A stretch of 64,000 nucleotides of DNA, taken from DATCRE01 sp964235605. Lineage in GTDB: Bacteria > Bacteroidota > Bacteroidia > Cytophagales > Cyclobacteriaceae. Location of the stretch: contig CAXSCR010000009.1 of the NCBI GenBank assembly GCA_964235605.1, positions 35,978 through 99,977 on the forward strand. Direction: 5' to 3'. Position numbers and translations under genes: made by a program. Positions within the stretch are counted from its first letter, which is position 1. Each line of letters starts with the position of its first letter. The notes beneath the pieces were generated by a model. It did no database searches, was not told the DNA's origin, and saw only the letters and a program-made list of their open reading frames with translations. Shown piece by piece: positions 1 to 10,226 of this stretch.

Positions 1-1229
1 ACAGCGTTGAAAAAACCATCATGAAATACTTGTCCTGCTTTTCCGTTCGCGATATTATTGTTACAAAAAGCAATCATATCATTGTATGCATTGGCTGGGG
101 GAGTGCCTCCATTGTTAATAAAATTTCTCACGTTGTTATAAGGCGTATTTCCCGGAATAGTCCATAAGCATTTATCATGAAACATCTTTTTGAAAGACCA
201 TGGGAAATAAGCTACGTTATTAGTTCTGCACCAGTTAGTCATTTCAAGAACCTTTGCTTCGTCATTTTCTCCGTACTCTCCAAGAATCATAGGAATATTC
301 AACTTGTTACAAATAGCCTTTCTTCCATTTAGTGCATTAACATCGGTAGAATAATGATGTGTCTGATAGACCAGGTTATTATCCCACTTTGCTTTTACAC
401 CTGTATTTGACTGCACGGCACCATCCATCCAATCCAGTTTTTGAAGGTCAGATGCCCACCAGCTTCCTTCCGCTACAATGATGTGATTATTGTCAACTTG
501 TCTGATTGCATTTTTAATAGTAATAAATGAACCTAAAAGCTGATATTCTCTTCCATCTTGTGGTACAGGTTCATTGATAAGATCATAACCCCAAATTACA
601 GGCTCATTGACGTAGCGTGTGGCAATATGCTTCCATATCTGGCTGGCGGTATTAACATTGTTGTCATCCCAAAAGCGCACAGAAGTTCTTGGTTGCGAAG
701 AATTGGAATTATTGTTATCGCAATGGTCGCCTGGATTTTGATATCCGGGTGCGGCATGCATATCTAGTAATATCGATATACCGTATGTTCTACACCAACC
801 GATCAGTCTGTCAAAGTATTGAAACCCATCATTAGTTAATGCAGTGCCATTCCAAAATAAGTTGTGATGAAAAGGAACACGAACTGAATTAAAACCACGG
901 TTTTTAAGATCTATAATGGTTTGCTCAGTTACATAATTCATTCTCCATTGGTGTTGAAACTCCATTGCTTGAGTTTGATTTCCACCAAAGGAAGATTTTA
1001 CACTATTAAAGAATTGGGAGTGTGTTCTATAGTTAAAGTCGCCCATCATTAGATAGCCTTCCCAAACAAGCCAGTTTCCTAGGTTCATTCCTGAAAAGAA
1101 AACGGGCGCACCGCTGCCATTTACGATTTGTGTGCCATTGGTTTTATAATACTGTCCGTACGAATAGTTCAGAATTCCTCCAAACAGGAGCAGGAGCAGC
1201 ATGGCTTTTTTGTATTGGGTGCTTTTCAT
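1..1229 (-). CDS. Secreted glycoside hydrolase family 5 (endo-glucanase/exo-beta-1,3-glucanase-like), 3' end cut off by window
   Basis: Translating the minus strand from ATG at 1229 gives 409 residues without a stop, continuing past position 1. Residues 1-25 form a signal peptide ending SYG-Q. The rest is a GH5 TIM barrel: the N-terminal GMNLGNWL motif (about 48-55), RVPFHH (117-122), LLDMHAAPG (154-162), the acid/base Glu220 in LINEP and the nucleophile Glu318 in ILGEYGE. The order and spacing fit GH5 cellulases and exo-1,3-glucanases. Such enzymes hydrolyse beta-glucans outside the cell. Which linkage is cut cannot be decided here. A C-terminal secretion tail or carbohydrate-binding module would lie outside the window. 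Family assignment is confident; substrate is not. Confidence 0.9.
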   Translation of the reverse strand, partial: MKSTQYKKAMLLLLLFGGILNYSYGQYYKTNGTQIVNGSGAPVFFSGMNLGNWLVWEGYLMMGDFNYRTHSQFFNSVKSSFGGNQTQAMEFQHQWRMNYVTEQTIIDLKNRGFNSVRVPFHHNLFWNGTALTNDGFQYFDRLIGWCRTYGISILLDMHAAPGYQNPGDHCDNNNSNSSQPRTSVRFWDDNNVNTASQIWKHIATRYVNEPVIWGYDLINEPVPQDGREYQLLGSFITIKNAIRQVDNNHIIVAEGSWWASDLQKLDWMDGAVQSNTGVKAKWDNNLVYQTHHYSTDVNALNGRKAICNKLNIPMILGEYGENDEAKVLEMTNWCRTNNVAYFPWSFKKMFHDKCLWTIPGNTPYNNVRNFINNGGTPPANAYNDMIAFCNNNIANGKAGQVFHDGFFNA

Positions 1230-1859
1230 AATCAGTATCGTTTAGTTCATGATAGTATGCTCCTGTTACTAACTTAAATTATGCCTTTAATTTTTAGGTG
1301 ATAATTTGATGTAATAAATGAAACAAAAAATTAATAGGTTGAAATCTATATCGACTAAATCGATTGAAAAGCGCGATTTGTATTTATGTACTTAAAAGTG
1401 TGATGTAAGAAGAATGTGTGTTAGGAGTAATATTTATGCATAAATTATTCTTGTAATGGGAATCATAAGCGTAAAATTGGGTCTATTTATGGATTGTTAT
1501 GGCGATTTATGATTAAGCAAAAATAACGTGTTTTTAGCATTGGGCAAACACATTAGATTGAACAACTTTAAGCTCATGCCCTTTCTTTTGCAAAGATTGA
1601 CTCTAGTTTTATGTAAAATAATTCTCGTTTTGTATAGGTAACTTTCATTTGCCACTATTATGATTTTTCCATAACGATTAATCAACGCTTAGGATTATAA
1701 TAAAGCTATCATAAACTAGCTAGGATTGGCGCATATAACCGAAGATAGAAAATATGAGGTATGTTATTCACTCTTCGAAGGCATGAAGGCATTGAGGCAT
1801 TGCGTTTCTATAAACCTTAAGGTTACATTTGCGGATATTGAACTCTAACTATTACTACC
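1230..1859. other. Non-coding stretch upstream of the GH5 gene
   Basis: AT-rich, about 630 bases. A 62-codon open frame on the minus strand (1497-1685) has Lys/Leu-rich composition and no recognisable motif; I do not call it a gene. The region should carry the promoter of the leftward GH5 gene and of the rightward small gene at 1860, but I see no unambiguous promoter hexamers. Confidence 0.6.
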
Positions 1860-2132
1860 ATGTATTCAAAATGTTGGCTTATAATAAAGGATGACTCCAA
1901 AAGGACATTTGAAGTTTGTGGTAATGCATCAAATGATAATGCGTTTACTAATCAAACTCACGCTATGCAAAAAGCTGGACTGAATGTAAGTTGTATCACG
2001 CCACCGGTTACCAATAAGACTTCTAGTAGAGATGTTATAAAAGTTATTGGTTATACAAGAGAAAATGGTTTACATGAAAGACTTTTGAATCAATACAGGG
2101 AGATAACAGCTAAATTGTCGGACAATTGGTAA
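1860..2132 (+). CDS. Small hypothetical protein
   Basis: A 90-residue protein starting at the first ATG after an AT-rich leader. No signal peptide or membrane segment. The composition (balanced charge, two Cys) looks like a real small cytoplasmic protein, but I recognise no family. It stands alone, with about 300 empty bases on its right side. Function unknown. Confidence 0.5.
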   Translation: MYSKCWLIIKDDSKRTFEVCGNASNDNAFTNQTHAMQKAGLNVSCITPPVTNKTSSRDVIKVIGYTRENGLHERLLNQYREITAKLSDNW

Positions 2133-2431
2133 TAGTAAACCAAAATCTTATTACTAAAGACTTCCTGTTTACGCACGGTAGGGGTTTAAATTTGCTGGAG
2201 AGTTGTGGATTGTTTGGACCGGCCTATAATATCAAGTGAATTCAAAATTGATTTATGACTTCAGAGCAATAACAGCGATGGCGTTGACTTTAGAATGACT
2301 GCCGTATGGCATCTGCTTATGTAAATGCAGGAAGATGGCTCGGCAATTTATTTGGAATAATCTAATTAAAACGTAAAAGGTGGACTTGAAATAAATTCAA
2401 AATCCATCCATAATGCAATAAGCTTAAATAT

Positions 2432-3121
2432 TTATTTTGTCTTATTTATTCGTCCTCCGCCAATAGAAATTCCGGCACGTATGCCTAGATAGTTATTAAC
2501 AACTTCGCCACCACCTGGAACTTTTGATTTAGGCACAAAATTATAATCTAGTGTGAGATTAAAATGGCCTGCATCAATACCAATTCTTGGGTAAAAGCCA
2601 AAAACTGTTTCTGCATCCACATCATTTGCACCTGTATTATTGGGACTAGCCGTATTAAACTCCATAGCGGCAAGGCTAAACAAACCTACTCCAGCTCCGA
2701 TAAAAGGTCTTACGTTGTTATTGTTAAAATAATATTGACCATTCAGTGTATACGATAGTTGTGATGCGCCATCGCCCTTAAAATCATTGTTTTTCACACC
2801 TGTAACACCGCGTACAATAACTGCAGATTCCAACCGGAGTCCGACTGATACTCTATCAGAAGCGCGATAAGCTGGCTCAACGAACAATAGTACACCGCCA
2901 CCTGCTCCATTGCCTTCTCCTGGTACTGCATAACCGACGCCCAATCCAACTTTAAATGCTGTGAATTCACGTGTGTTGGTAGTGTTAACTGTCTGAGAAG
3001 TAGAAGTTGTAGTATACGTTTGCGTGCTGGTACTGTTTTGCGTGCTGGTGCTGTCTTGCGCATATCCAATAGAAGTCGCTACTGCAATTATTAAAAAAGA
3101 AATTATTGATATTTTTTTCAT
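2432..3121 (-). CDS. Outer-membrane beta-barrel protein
   Basis: 229 residues. Residues 1-21 are a signal peptide ending GYA-Q. A Ser/Thr-rich low-complexity linker follows (about 22-52, repeats of STQNST type), then alternating hydrophobic strands with Gly-rich turns (VGLGVGYAVPG, FIGAGVGLFSL, LGIRAGISIGGG) typical of small eight-strand barrels (OmpW/opacity-type, the 'outer membrane protein beta-barrel' families). The barrel end is Gly-rich and ends in a basic tail. It would sit in the outer membrane; ligand unknown. It stands alone, with 300 empty bases downstream and 700 upstream. Barrel assignment rests on the strand pattern and family resemblance. Confidence 0.75.
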   Translation of the reverse strand: MKKISIISFLIIAVATSIGYAQDSTSTQNSTSTQTYTTTSTSQTVNTTNTREFTAFKVGLGVGYAVPGEGNGAGGGVLLFVEPAYRASDRVSVGLRLESAVIVRGVTGVKNNDFKGDGASQLSYTLNGQYYFNNNNVRPFIGAGVGLFSLAAMEFNTASPNNTGANDVDAETVFGFYPRIGIDAGHFNLTLDYNFVPKSKVPGGGEVVNNYLGIRAGISIGGGRINKTK

Positions 3122-3821
3122 AGTTCGTGTTTAAAATTTATAGGTAACTCGTAAAAAAATGATGCCAGCCATATCTGAATAAAAAATAATTCTTACTATA
3201 AAGAGATGTGTGTTTCTAATATTTATTGAGAATTTTATCCACACCTTAAATTTAACTCAGTTGTATAAAATTTTAAATTGTATGCGATCAACCTATAACT
3301 ATGATGACTGCATCAGCATTTAAAAAACATGGCACTTTCTTTTCCGAGTACCTGAAGAAAATCCCCCGTTTGATCGATCTGCTTTTAAGGTGATTAAAAA
3401 AACGAATAGCGCTACGCTGCATGAGGAAACTTTTTAGGCTAATCTTAAACTTTAGCCGGGTAATTAACGCTTTTTCTGTGCTTTTATAAATTATTGATTT
3501 ATCACGTTCATAACAATGGTACTTGCAAGGATGGACAATATTTAATTTGAAACAAATTCCTGCTGAGCTAATGCTTATTGTATTAAATACTGCTTATCAG
3601 GATGTGTTTGCTAGCGAAGGCAAAACGAGTAGGTAAGATTAAGTATTAACGAAAACGTTTTGCGGCACGTCATTAATTATGTACTTCATGATAGAATCAA
3701 CTCTGAATTATTTCACGTAAAACATGTATAATAGAGTAGAGGCCATTCAAGACTGCAGTGATTGGAGAATGAGCTGGAGGCGCTATAATGCAATAGAAAA
3801 CCACCGTTAAAAAGATAGCAA
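3122..3821. other. Gene-free stretch of 700 bases
   Basis: I find no supportable gene. A 30-codon plus-strand frame starting near 3301 is too short to call. Stop codons are dense in all frames. It may hold upstream signals for the leftward barrel gene. Confidence 0.5.
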
Positions 3822-5114
3822 TTATTTTAATGTGTTTAGACGCACCATAAAGGTACTACCTTCACCATAGGCTGATTTCACTTCAATGGTACCATCGAGT
3901 TTGTTTACTGATTCTTTTGTAATGAATAGACCAAGGCCGCTTCCCTTTGATCTCTCAGAACCACGAAAGAACATGTTAAAAATTTTATCTTGATACTCAG
4001 GGCTTATTCCGATACCGTTATCCTTAACATATAAAAGTTGGTTACTTATTTGATAACCTATTTCAATAAATGGATTTTCTTTATGTATGGCATGATACTT
4101 AATAGCGTTGCTAACTAGGTTGCTTATAATAATTTTAAGTCGAATTCGATCTGAGATCAAAACAGTTTCGGCATCTACAAGATTTCTAAATTCTATTTTA
4201 TCGGCGTTAATGTTAAATTTTAAGGTATCAATTACTTCCGTTATCAAATGGTGTAATGGTACAGATTCCACAGCAACATCAGTCCGGGCATTACGTGAGT
4301 AGTCGATGATCTCTTGTATGTAATTGTCTTGCGCATTTACGCGATCCAAAATCATTACCAATAGTTGATCTAACTCTTTAGATTCATTTGTAACCCTAGC
4401 AATATTGGTCAAACCTATAATTGAACTAAGGGGTGACCGTAAATCATGTGAAACACTATAAACAAAACGGTCCAGGGCCTCATTAACACTTTTTAATTCT
4501 ATATTTTTCTGGTTCGATAAGTGCTCCTTTTTAATGAGATCTCTTTCGGAATGTTTATTAAGGTTTATTAGGAAGTGTACAATGAGTATTGACACCGTAG
4601 CTGATATAAAATAATTTAAAATAAAGCTTGTGTGTAGATATTGCTCTGAGGGCATGGGTGCTGTAATTGGTGAGGGCCAGAGATAAGCAACAAGAAAAAA
4701 TACATTGGTTAAACCTGCCAGGCCCAGCCCTGTTTTCACATTCTCATATCCAAGTATGGCAAACGATCCGATAGCAGTAGGTATAAAGAATATATAAACA
4801 CCAGTTTCTATTGGATCTGTCCATGCGGCCCAAAGGACAACCAAGTTAGTGGCAGTCATTAAAATTATTTTTGCCGCCTTGTACTTTTTAAGACGAATAA
4901 GCCTCAGCACATAAATGGGTGCTAAAAACAGAATGAGATAAGACGGAAGTGCATAATGCAAATTATTTATCAGATCTAACCAACTATAGATGAAAGCTAC
5001 GACGAGACAAATCAGGGCGATGTAACCAGTTAGCATCAAGCGCTTAAATTCAGCTCTCGAAGGAATTTTTTCCCTTCCAATAAGAAAATTTCTAACGATT
5101 TTGGACACAGCCAC
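3822..5114 (-). CDS. Membrane-bound sensor histidine kinase
   Basis: 430 residues. The first ~190 contain six or seven hydrophobic helices (from about residue 28), i.e. an integral-membrane sensor without a recognised ligand domain. A short coiled linker leads to the HisKA dimerisation helix with phospho-acceptor His223 in SVSHDLRSPL. The HATPase domain has the N box (SNLVSNAIKYH), G1 (VKDNGIGI), F box (FNMFFRG) and G2 (GSGLGLFIT), all intact, so the kinase should be active. No receiver domain is attached and no response regulator is adjacent, so it is an orphan kinase here. The signal is unknown. Confidence 0.88.
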   Translation of the reverse strand: MAVSKIVRNFLIGREKIPSRAEFKRLMLTGYIALICLVVAFIYSWLDLINNLHYALPSYLILFLAPIYVLRLIRLKKYKAAKIILMTATNLVVLWAAWTDPIETGVYIFFIPTAIGSFAILGYENVKTGLGLAGLTNVFFLVAYLWPSPITAPMPSEQYLHTSFILNYFISATVSILIVHFLINLNKHSERDLIKKEHLSNQKNIELKSVNEALDRFVYSVSHDLRSPLSSIIGLTNIARVTNESKELDQLLVMILDRVNAQDNYIQEIIDYSRNARTDVAVESVPLHHLITEVIDTLKFNINADKIEFRNLVDAETVLISDRIRLKIIISNLVSNAIKYHAIHKENPFIEIGYQISNQLLYVKDNGIGISPEYQDKIFNMFFRGSERSKGSGLGLFITKESVNKLDGTIEVKSAYGEGSTFMVRLNTLK

Positions 5115-5272
5115 ACTTACATTTCTAGTAACAAGTTATGCCAACTGGTCAAGAAATACAAATCCTTAACATGAGCCTGAAATGTGAGCCGCCTGCATAA
5201 AACTTTAAAAAATCGATCTATCAGCTCAAAGCTAGCAGCCAGAAGCTATAAGTTTGATAAAACACTCTGGGG

Positions 5273-5548
5273 TTATTTATTTACCACTTGCAACCACCGT
5301 TCCTTTATCTCTTCTTTTAGTCTTTCAATAATTTCATCTAAGCCATCATACCAGTCGAGATGTGGGCTCCATGAAGTACAGCCACCGGCAGTGGATACGC
5401 ACTGCGTATCTTTCCATACTTTGCTGCACTGCGGACAACGACCTGCTGTTGAAAAGGTATCCCAGACTAGTCCACATGAACAGTTCCAATATGGTTTTCC
5501 GTCAGGTTCCCACTTACACTTTGGACAACGAACATGTATATCGGCCAT
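5273..5548 (-). CDS. Zinc-ribbon protein of unknown function
   Basis: 91 residues. The N-terminal half has three Cys pairs: CPKC (8-11), CSC (24-26) and CPQC (38-41), with a further Cys at about 50 and 57. This suggests one or two structural zinc sites. The C-terminal third is an amphipathic, Glu/Lys-rich helix. It resembles small cytoplasmic zinc-ribbon proteins found in Bacteroidota, for which I know no defined role. It stands alone between the kinase and a small membrane protein, both on the same strand. Confidence 0.7.
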   Translation of the reverse strand: MADIHVRCPKCKWEPDGKPYWNCSCGLVWDTFSTAGRCPQCSKVWKDTQCVSTAGGCTSWSPHLDWYDGLDEIIERLKEEIKERWLQVVNK

Positions 5549-5705
5549 GAGGATAAATATTTAATTTAGGTGCAATATAGAAACAACTACATCTTCTGTG
5601 ACTAACGTAACGCCAATTTAGAAAAATCTAATGCGCATGCTTAAAGGGCAATCATTAATGAAACTTATACGCAGCTATGGCGCTTGTCTTGCCTAATAAA
5701 TGCAA

Positions 5706-6077
5706 TTAGGATACTAATCCCTTTATTTTAGAATATGCTTCCGTTACAATATTAATATGGAATTTCAGCATCATATAGAATCCGAAGATAATAAGTATAC
5801 CTGCTAAGTAGGCGGTTAGCAGAGATATAAAACTATTTCTGTGAATTTTTCTAGCATGTTTTACATAATGATCTGAAAATTTTTCCGTCCAAGTGTGTGT
5901 GAATACATAAAATGGGTAGAAAATAATAAGTGTTAATGACATACCTATTGCTACATCAAAGTATGGGTTTTTTGTGCTTTTGATTACTGGCAGCAACTTC
6001 ATAATAACATCATAAACTAGCTTAGTGATTAGCACGGTGAACGTGTAAACCATAAATTTTTTAAAGTTCTTAGTCAT
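5706..6077 (-). CDS. Small integral-membrane protein
   Basis: 123 residues with three or four hydrophobic segments (about 8-28, 40-60, 84-110) and short basic loops, so it is likely an inner-membrane protein. No catalytic motif or known family is recognised. The leader before the ATG is AT-rich, as elsewhere in the window. Function unknown. Confidence 0.6.
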   Translation of the reverse strand: MTKNFKKFMVYTFTVLITKLVYDVIMKLLPVIKSTKNPYFDVAIGMSLTLIIFYPFYVFTHTWTEKFSDHYVKHARKIHRNSFISLLTAYLAGILIIFGFYMMLKFHINIVTEAYSKIKGLVS

Positions 6078-6728
6078 GTTAAGATTAATTAATTCAATGG
6101 CAATATATACCTTATCACTTTGTTAGGGTGTACCGAAATGATGGAAAACATACGCGTAACCAAGTAATTATACATAAACCGCATTCAAATTTAAAGTCGC
6201 TTAATACAACTTAATCCCAAATAAAAGGCGCGAAACTTATTATTTTCAATATTTCATTACCTGTGCCTTTTTGGTATGTATCAATTTTGTCAGCATTTTA
6301 TTAATGAAGCCTGTATTGTGGTTGCTTTAACGAATAAAAAGGACATACACCAGAGCTTAAAATTCGAACAATGCCAGACATAGGAAGCGAAGCTTTATCC
6401 ATTACATCGCTATATATGAGACTACCTAATATAGAGACTAATGTGTTTATTATAAGAACTGATAGATTAGCTCACGCGTTAACCAGTGTGAGAAGCTTTT
6501 TACAGTTAATTTGGTCTCTAATGTCATTCCAGATACCTTGTAAGAATGCATGATTTTATCAGAAACAAATTATGGTTCGCGAAGTTTGACTACACGAAGT
6601 TTTTTTCAATTATTAAGCGCTTGGGGTTAATTTATATCACACCACATTACCTATTATTGTTATTCATTATGACCGTAAGGCAAACAATCATTTCCTTTTG
6701 AGTTGTCATAGTTTTAATAAGCGTATTA
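6078..6728. other. Gene-free stretch of 650 bases
   Basis: A 60-codon frame at 6371-6553 shows no conserved motif and unconvincing composition, and I leave it uncalled. Nothing else is visible. The region probably holds promoters for the diverging genes at 6077 and 6729. Confidence 0.5.
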
Positions 6729-7085
6729 ATGGAAAAATATACAGATCAGTTAAAGTTAGACTTGAATAAGGCTATTGAACATATGTTATCAAAAACGAAG
6801 GCTATAGAGCTGATAGATGGTTATAATCTCGAGGTAAGCAAAGTAGGGGCAGTGCTGGTAAATAACATCTCTGAATTAAGGTTACTGGATTTTATTGGCG
6901 GGAGAAAATTTGAGGTTGCTAGTGAAGGTAGGCTCAACATTAGCGAGAAAACTGAAAATGGTGATACCCTTAGGCTTGTATCTTTTAGACTTAGAGAATC
7001 GCTAGTTAATTATGATGACACAATCAGAAAGTTTGCCGTTTCAGATATAGGCAAATTTACTGCTTTAGAGTTTGTTAAGAATTAA
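6729..7085 (+). CDS. Hypothetical cytoplasmic protein
   Basis: 118 residues, soluble, with a helical charged N-terminus followed by beta-rich sequence around LRLLDFIGGRKFEV and RLVSFRLRE. No signal peptide or membrane segment. I recognise no family. It precedes the broken DUF6526 gene by about 145 bases on the same strand, but nothing suggests a functional link. Confidence 0.55.
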   Translation: MEKYTDQLKLDLNKAIEHMLSKTKAIELIDGYNLEVSKVGAVLVNNISELRLLDFIGGRKFEVASEGRLNISEKTENGDTLRLVSFRLRESLVNYDDTIRKFAVSDIGKFTALEFVKN

Positions 7086-7229
7086 CAATAGTTGATGATA
7101 GATAATTTCGTCATTATACAACCAACCTTATCTCATGCATGTTACCGCGGCCCAACAAGATTTATTGAAATTTCAGCTGAGTAGCACTTCGTGGCCTTAT
7201 TTTTTAATACGCATTGGGAAACTATATTT

Positions 7230-7667
7230 ATGTCTTCTCAGAATTACGGTAATCATGTTCGGTATTATTATCCGCATCATTTTATATTTTATCCGTTGGT
7301 ATTTTTATCGGTTGGGTTATGAACATATCTAATGTTCCGATATGAGGATCAACAACTCATCTGGATGGCGCTAACTGGTGTATTCCTGCTGTTAGGCTGG
7401 CTTTCATTTATGATGCGTCAACACTATGCGCTAATGAATCAAAATCGTATTGTGCGATTAGAAATGCGACTGCGCTATTATATACTCACGCAAAAGCGTC
7501 TTGAAACGATTGAGCAGAAACTATCTTTCGAGCAGATAGCAGCCTTACGCTTTGCATCGGATGACGAACTTATTTCACTTATACAACAGGCAGTTGATAA
7601 AAAACTTTCCGTAACGAATATTAAAAAATCGATAAGAAATTGGGAACCGGATTATATGCGCGTTTAG
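7230..7667 (+). pseudogene. DUF6526 family membrane protein interrupted by an in-frame TGA
   Basis: From ATG 7230 the frame reads a typical DUF6526 N-terminus (MSSQNYGNHVRYYYPHH, then a hydrophobic helix), meets TGA at 7320-7322 as codon 31, and continues in the same frame with the rest of the family: a second hydrophobic helix, a basic helix, the diagnostic ALRFASDDEL motif and the C-terminal IRNWEPDYMRV. Total length (145 codons) is normal for the family. Other genes in the window end with TGA, so it is a stop here and the gene appears inactivated by one substitution. Alternatives are a sequencing error, or a shorter protein restarted at ATG 7332. Function of the family is unknown. Confidence 0.75.
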
Positions 7668-7791
7668 AATGTACGCAGCAAGAACTTGTTGAATCCGTAA
7701 CGGTTGTTCTTTACAGGGCATTAATGCAGTGCTTGATTTCGACATTCATTTAGCAATTAACCCTAGCAAGAAAGATTAGATTCTAATGAAG

Positions 7792-7819
7792 AATCAGAGC
7801 CCATGGTGGGACTCTGATT
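7792..7819. terminator. Hairpin between convergent genes
   Basis: The 8-bp arms AATCAGAG and CTCTGATT enclose an inner CCCA/TGGG. The hairpin lies between the rightward DUF6526 gene and the leftward DUF2130 gene. No long T run follows on either side, so it is only a possible terminator. Confidence 0.4.
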
Positions 7820-7837
7820 TGTAAATAGGCAGCTATT

Positions 7838-9106
7838 TTATTTTTCTATTACCAATAGTTTAATTTCATCAATTTCAAGGGCAGCGATTTCTTTTACCGC
7901 TGTACCGGCAATTCCTCGTACATCACCATATAACGAAACTGTGTTCTCCATCACTTTAAAAATTTGTTTCTCACGTTTTGACCAATGACTTATAACTTGT
8001 GCTTTCTCTTTGTTGAGATCCTCTTGCATCTGTTGGAATGCCTCAACAATTGCTTCAAGCTTCTGCCGGAATTCAGTGCTGGTAAGATATTCATACAAAA
8101 GCTGCATTTTATCACCTCTGTTTTCTTGCGCTACTTTAACTTCACCAATACGGCATAATGATTCTCTAAAGATGGCAGATAGTGCTTTAAAATCTCCAAA
8201 TGTGCAAACCCATATGCCTTCATATAGGCCAAATCGCGTCATATCGTTAGGCAATACTTCAGTCACCAGCACACCGATATCAGCTTGGGTGAGACGCATA
8301 TCTTCCTTTAACTTGGAAGTCCAATCACCTCCAAAATTTTTTGTGCGTTTACTTTCATAAAGAATTTTTCCACAGACATTTCCATATCCATCTTTTACGT
8401 GATGGATACAATCACCACCTCGTTTCCCTTTAGATACTTCTTCAATTATATCTCTGATAAAAGTATACTTAAGATAATCTTCAATAGCAAGCTCTTGTAC
8501 CTCGCCTTGGGCCTGCATGCTTCCTTGATCAGATTTTCTTTTCATTTCATTTACCAACCTGGTCTGATCATCTAATTTCTTTTGCAGATCGGCCACTTTC
8601 ATTCTTTCCTCTTCACGCGCTTTTTCTGTTTCTTCTTGAACACGCCTTCTTAACGTTAGGTCCAAGGTTTCCTTTTGGCGCTCTAACGCTTGTTGCTTTT
8701 CTCTTATATCTAACTGCGCTTTTTCAGATGCTCTTCGCTCGGCATCAACTCGTAGAAGCTTTTCGCTATCAAGTAATCTCTTTCTTAATTCAAGTTCTAT
8801 CTGCCCTTCTCTCATTTTGAGTTCACGTTCACGCTCTTCAAATATTAAAGATTGTTCTTCCAGCTTTAATAATCTTGAAGCCTTATCTTTTCTATCTGAT
8901 TCAAGGCTTCTGATTTTAGCAAGATATTTTTCTTCCTCAAGTTTTTTAGTGCGCTGCTCTATAACTTTTGCATTCTCTTCTAGTTTCTCTTCGTACTCCT
9001 TTTCCAGATGAAGTCGTACATCATGTTCCAAAGCGGCCTCGGGCGAAAATTTGCTTCCGCAATGTGGACACTTGACCTGCAGGTTGGTTTTTGTATTATT
9101 TCCCAT
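7838..9106 (-). CDS. DUF2130 coiled-coil protein with N-terminal zinc ribbon
   Basis: About 422 residues from the ATG at 9106. A start at 9169 would add 21 residues lacking family character, so I prefer the internal one, which follows an AT-rich leader. A CPHCG zinc-binding knuckle lies near residue 13. Then comes a long Glu/Lys/Arg-rich coiled coil (about 25-205). The C-terminal half is DUF2130 with the RGGDCIHHV, CGKILYESKRTKNF and ADIGVLVTEVLPN motifs. The ESK-type motif has led to suggestions of a nuclease-like fold; the biological role is not known. It stands alone. Confidence 0.88.
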   Translation of the reverse strand: MGNNTKTNLQVKCPHCGSKFSPEAALEHDVRLHLEKEYEEKLEENAKVIEQRTKKLEEEKYLAKIRSLESDRKDKASRLLKLEEQSLIFEERERELKMREGQIELELRKRLLDSEKLLRVDAERRASEKAQLDIREKQQALERQKETLDLTLRRRVQEETEKAREEERMKVADLQKKLDDQTRLVNEMKRKSDQGSMQAQGEVQELAIEDYLKYTFIRDIIEEVSKGKRGGDCIHHVKDGYGNVCGKILYESKRTKNFGGDWTSKLKEDMRLTQADIGVLVTEVLPNDMTRFGLYEGIWVCTFGDFKALSAIFRESLCRIGEVKVAQENRGDKMQLLYEYLTSTEFRQKLEAIVEAFQQMQEDLNKEKAQVISHWSKREKQIFKVMENTVSLYGDVRGIAGTAVKEIAALEIDEIKLLVIEK

Positions 9107-9545
9107 ATGCCAATATTTTGTTTTAGCATGAAATAATTCAAATGGTTTGACAACGGCTGTCAAAGTCAATATTTGTGTTGAAAAAAAGGCTTTTTATGTG
9201 GGCCTATTTATAAGATCTATAGTATAAGGACTATAAAAAGATATTCTGATTATAAGTAAGAGGTGATATTCGACAACGATATTCGTATGTTATCTAAGCG
9301 CGAATATAAGCGTGTTATGGTGTTGTCACTAATATGGGCCTCACGCTGATATATTTGCAAGGATCTACCCTAAAATAGCTATGTTATTTATTGTTTTTTT
9401 TCTTCTTCAAGCGGATCGTGCTTTTTTATAGCGAAAGAATCCTATTTCCGGTATGCTTTTTTTTTTCACAAACCGGATAACTAGGACATTAGCTTTTTTG
9501 GTAAATGGCGTATATGTTAAACGTTCGTAACGCTCTTTAAAACAT
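9107..9545. other. Gene-free stretch between two leftward genes
   Basis: About 440 AT-rich bases with several T and A tracts (for example around 9395-9475). No gene-like frame or clear hairpin was seen. Confidence 0.45.
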
Positions 9546-9971
9546 TTAATTTGTCTCTGTATATTTTTTGAAATTATTAAGAATAGCTTGCCAGCCGCCC
9601 CTTTGCATTTCGATAGGATTTTGATTTTCAGGGTCGAAGGTCTCTGTTACTTTTGTTTCATTATTGTTACCTAAAAAAGTGATTTTAACTGTGCGTCCAT
9701 CATCTAAAATGTATTCAATTACTTTGTTGGGCTCAACGTTTGTGTAAATACCCCCGAAATCAAAACTAAAGCTTCCGTCTTTGGCGGCCATGGTAGTTTT
9801 GAATTTACCATCTTTCTCTAAATCGTTTTCGGCATGGGGTGCATGCCAATCGTCAGATGCGAACGCCCATTGGGTTATATGTTGTGGCTCAGACCAAAAG
9901 GACCATACTTTTTCTATAGGTGCTTTTATTGTAGCCTCGATAGTGATGGATGATGTTGTTGCTGTTTCCAT
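9546..9971 (-). CDS. SRPBCC/AHSA1-family protein
   Basis: 141 residues. The start TITIEATIKAPIEKVWSFWSEPQHITQW is the signature of the START-like AHSA1 (activator of Hsp90 homologue, SRPBCC) fold. It is followed by a typical central KDGSFSFDFGGIYTNVEPNK region and ends in a Trp-containing helix (GGWQAILNNFKKYTE). The family binds hydrophobic ligands or acts as a small-molecule chaperone; no specific ligand can be assigned. A second, frameshifted member lies 250 bases away on the opposite strand, so the two are divergent paralogues. Confidence 0.85.
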   Translation of the reverse strand: METATTSSITIEATIKAPIEKVWSFWSEPQHITQWAFASDDWHAPHAENDLEKDGKFKTTMAAKDGSFSFDFGGIYTNVEPNKVIEYILDDGRTVKITFLGNNNETKVTETFDPENQNPIEMQRGGWQAILNNFKKYTETN

Positions 9972-10226
9972 ATACGTTGTTTGATTAATTGTTCATTTGT
10001 CTCACAAAGTTAAGCTATTAAATCTACCAAGAGAATGTGAAAAACGACATGTTAGCGGGCTGATTGCGGCAAATTGTTATATAAGCCATACATACATGGG
10101 TTGTGCTGGCATTAGAATTTATAGGATATAATAGGTACAAGCAAACTACTTTAAATCTGAGGGGATGCAATGTTGCTTTCAATAAATGTTCGCGGTATAT
10201 GGGTAATTAATCAACTACGAATTAAT

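Noticed and set aside
1497..1685. 62-codon minus-strand frame
   Set aside because: No conserved motif, AT-driven composition, no neighbouring signals.
6371..6553. 60-codon plus-strand frame
   Set aside because: No recognisable feature; chance frame more likely.
7320..7322. Selenocysteine or recoded TGA
   Set aside because: No SECIS-like hairpin directly after it, and TGA ends normal genes in this window.
7135..7332. 65-codon frame overlapping the DUF6526 start
   Set aside because: Different frame from the conserved family sequence; a shadow of the DUF6526 gene.
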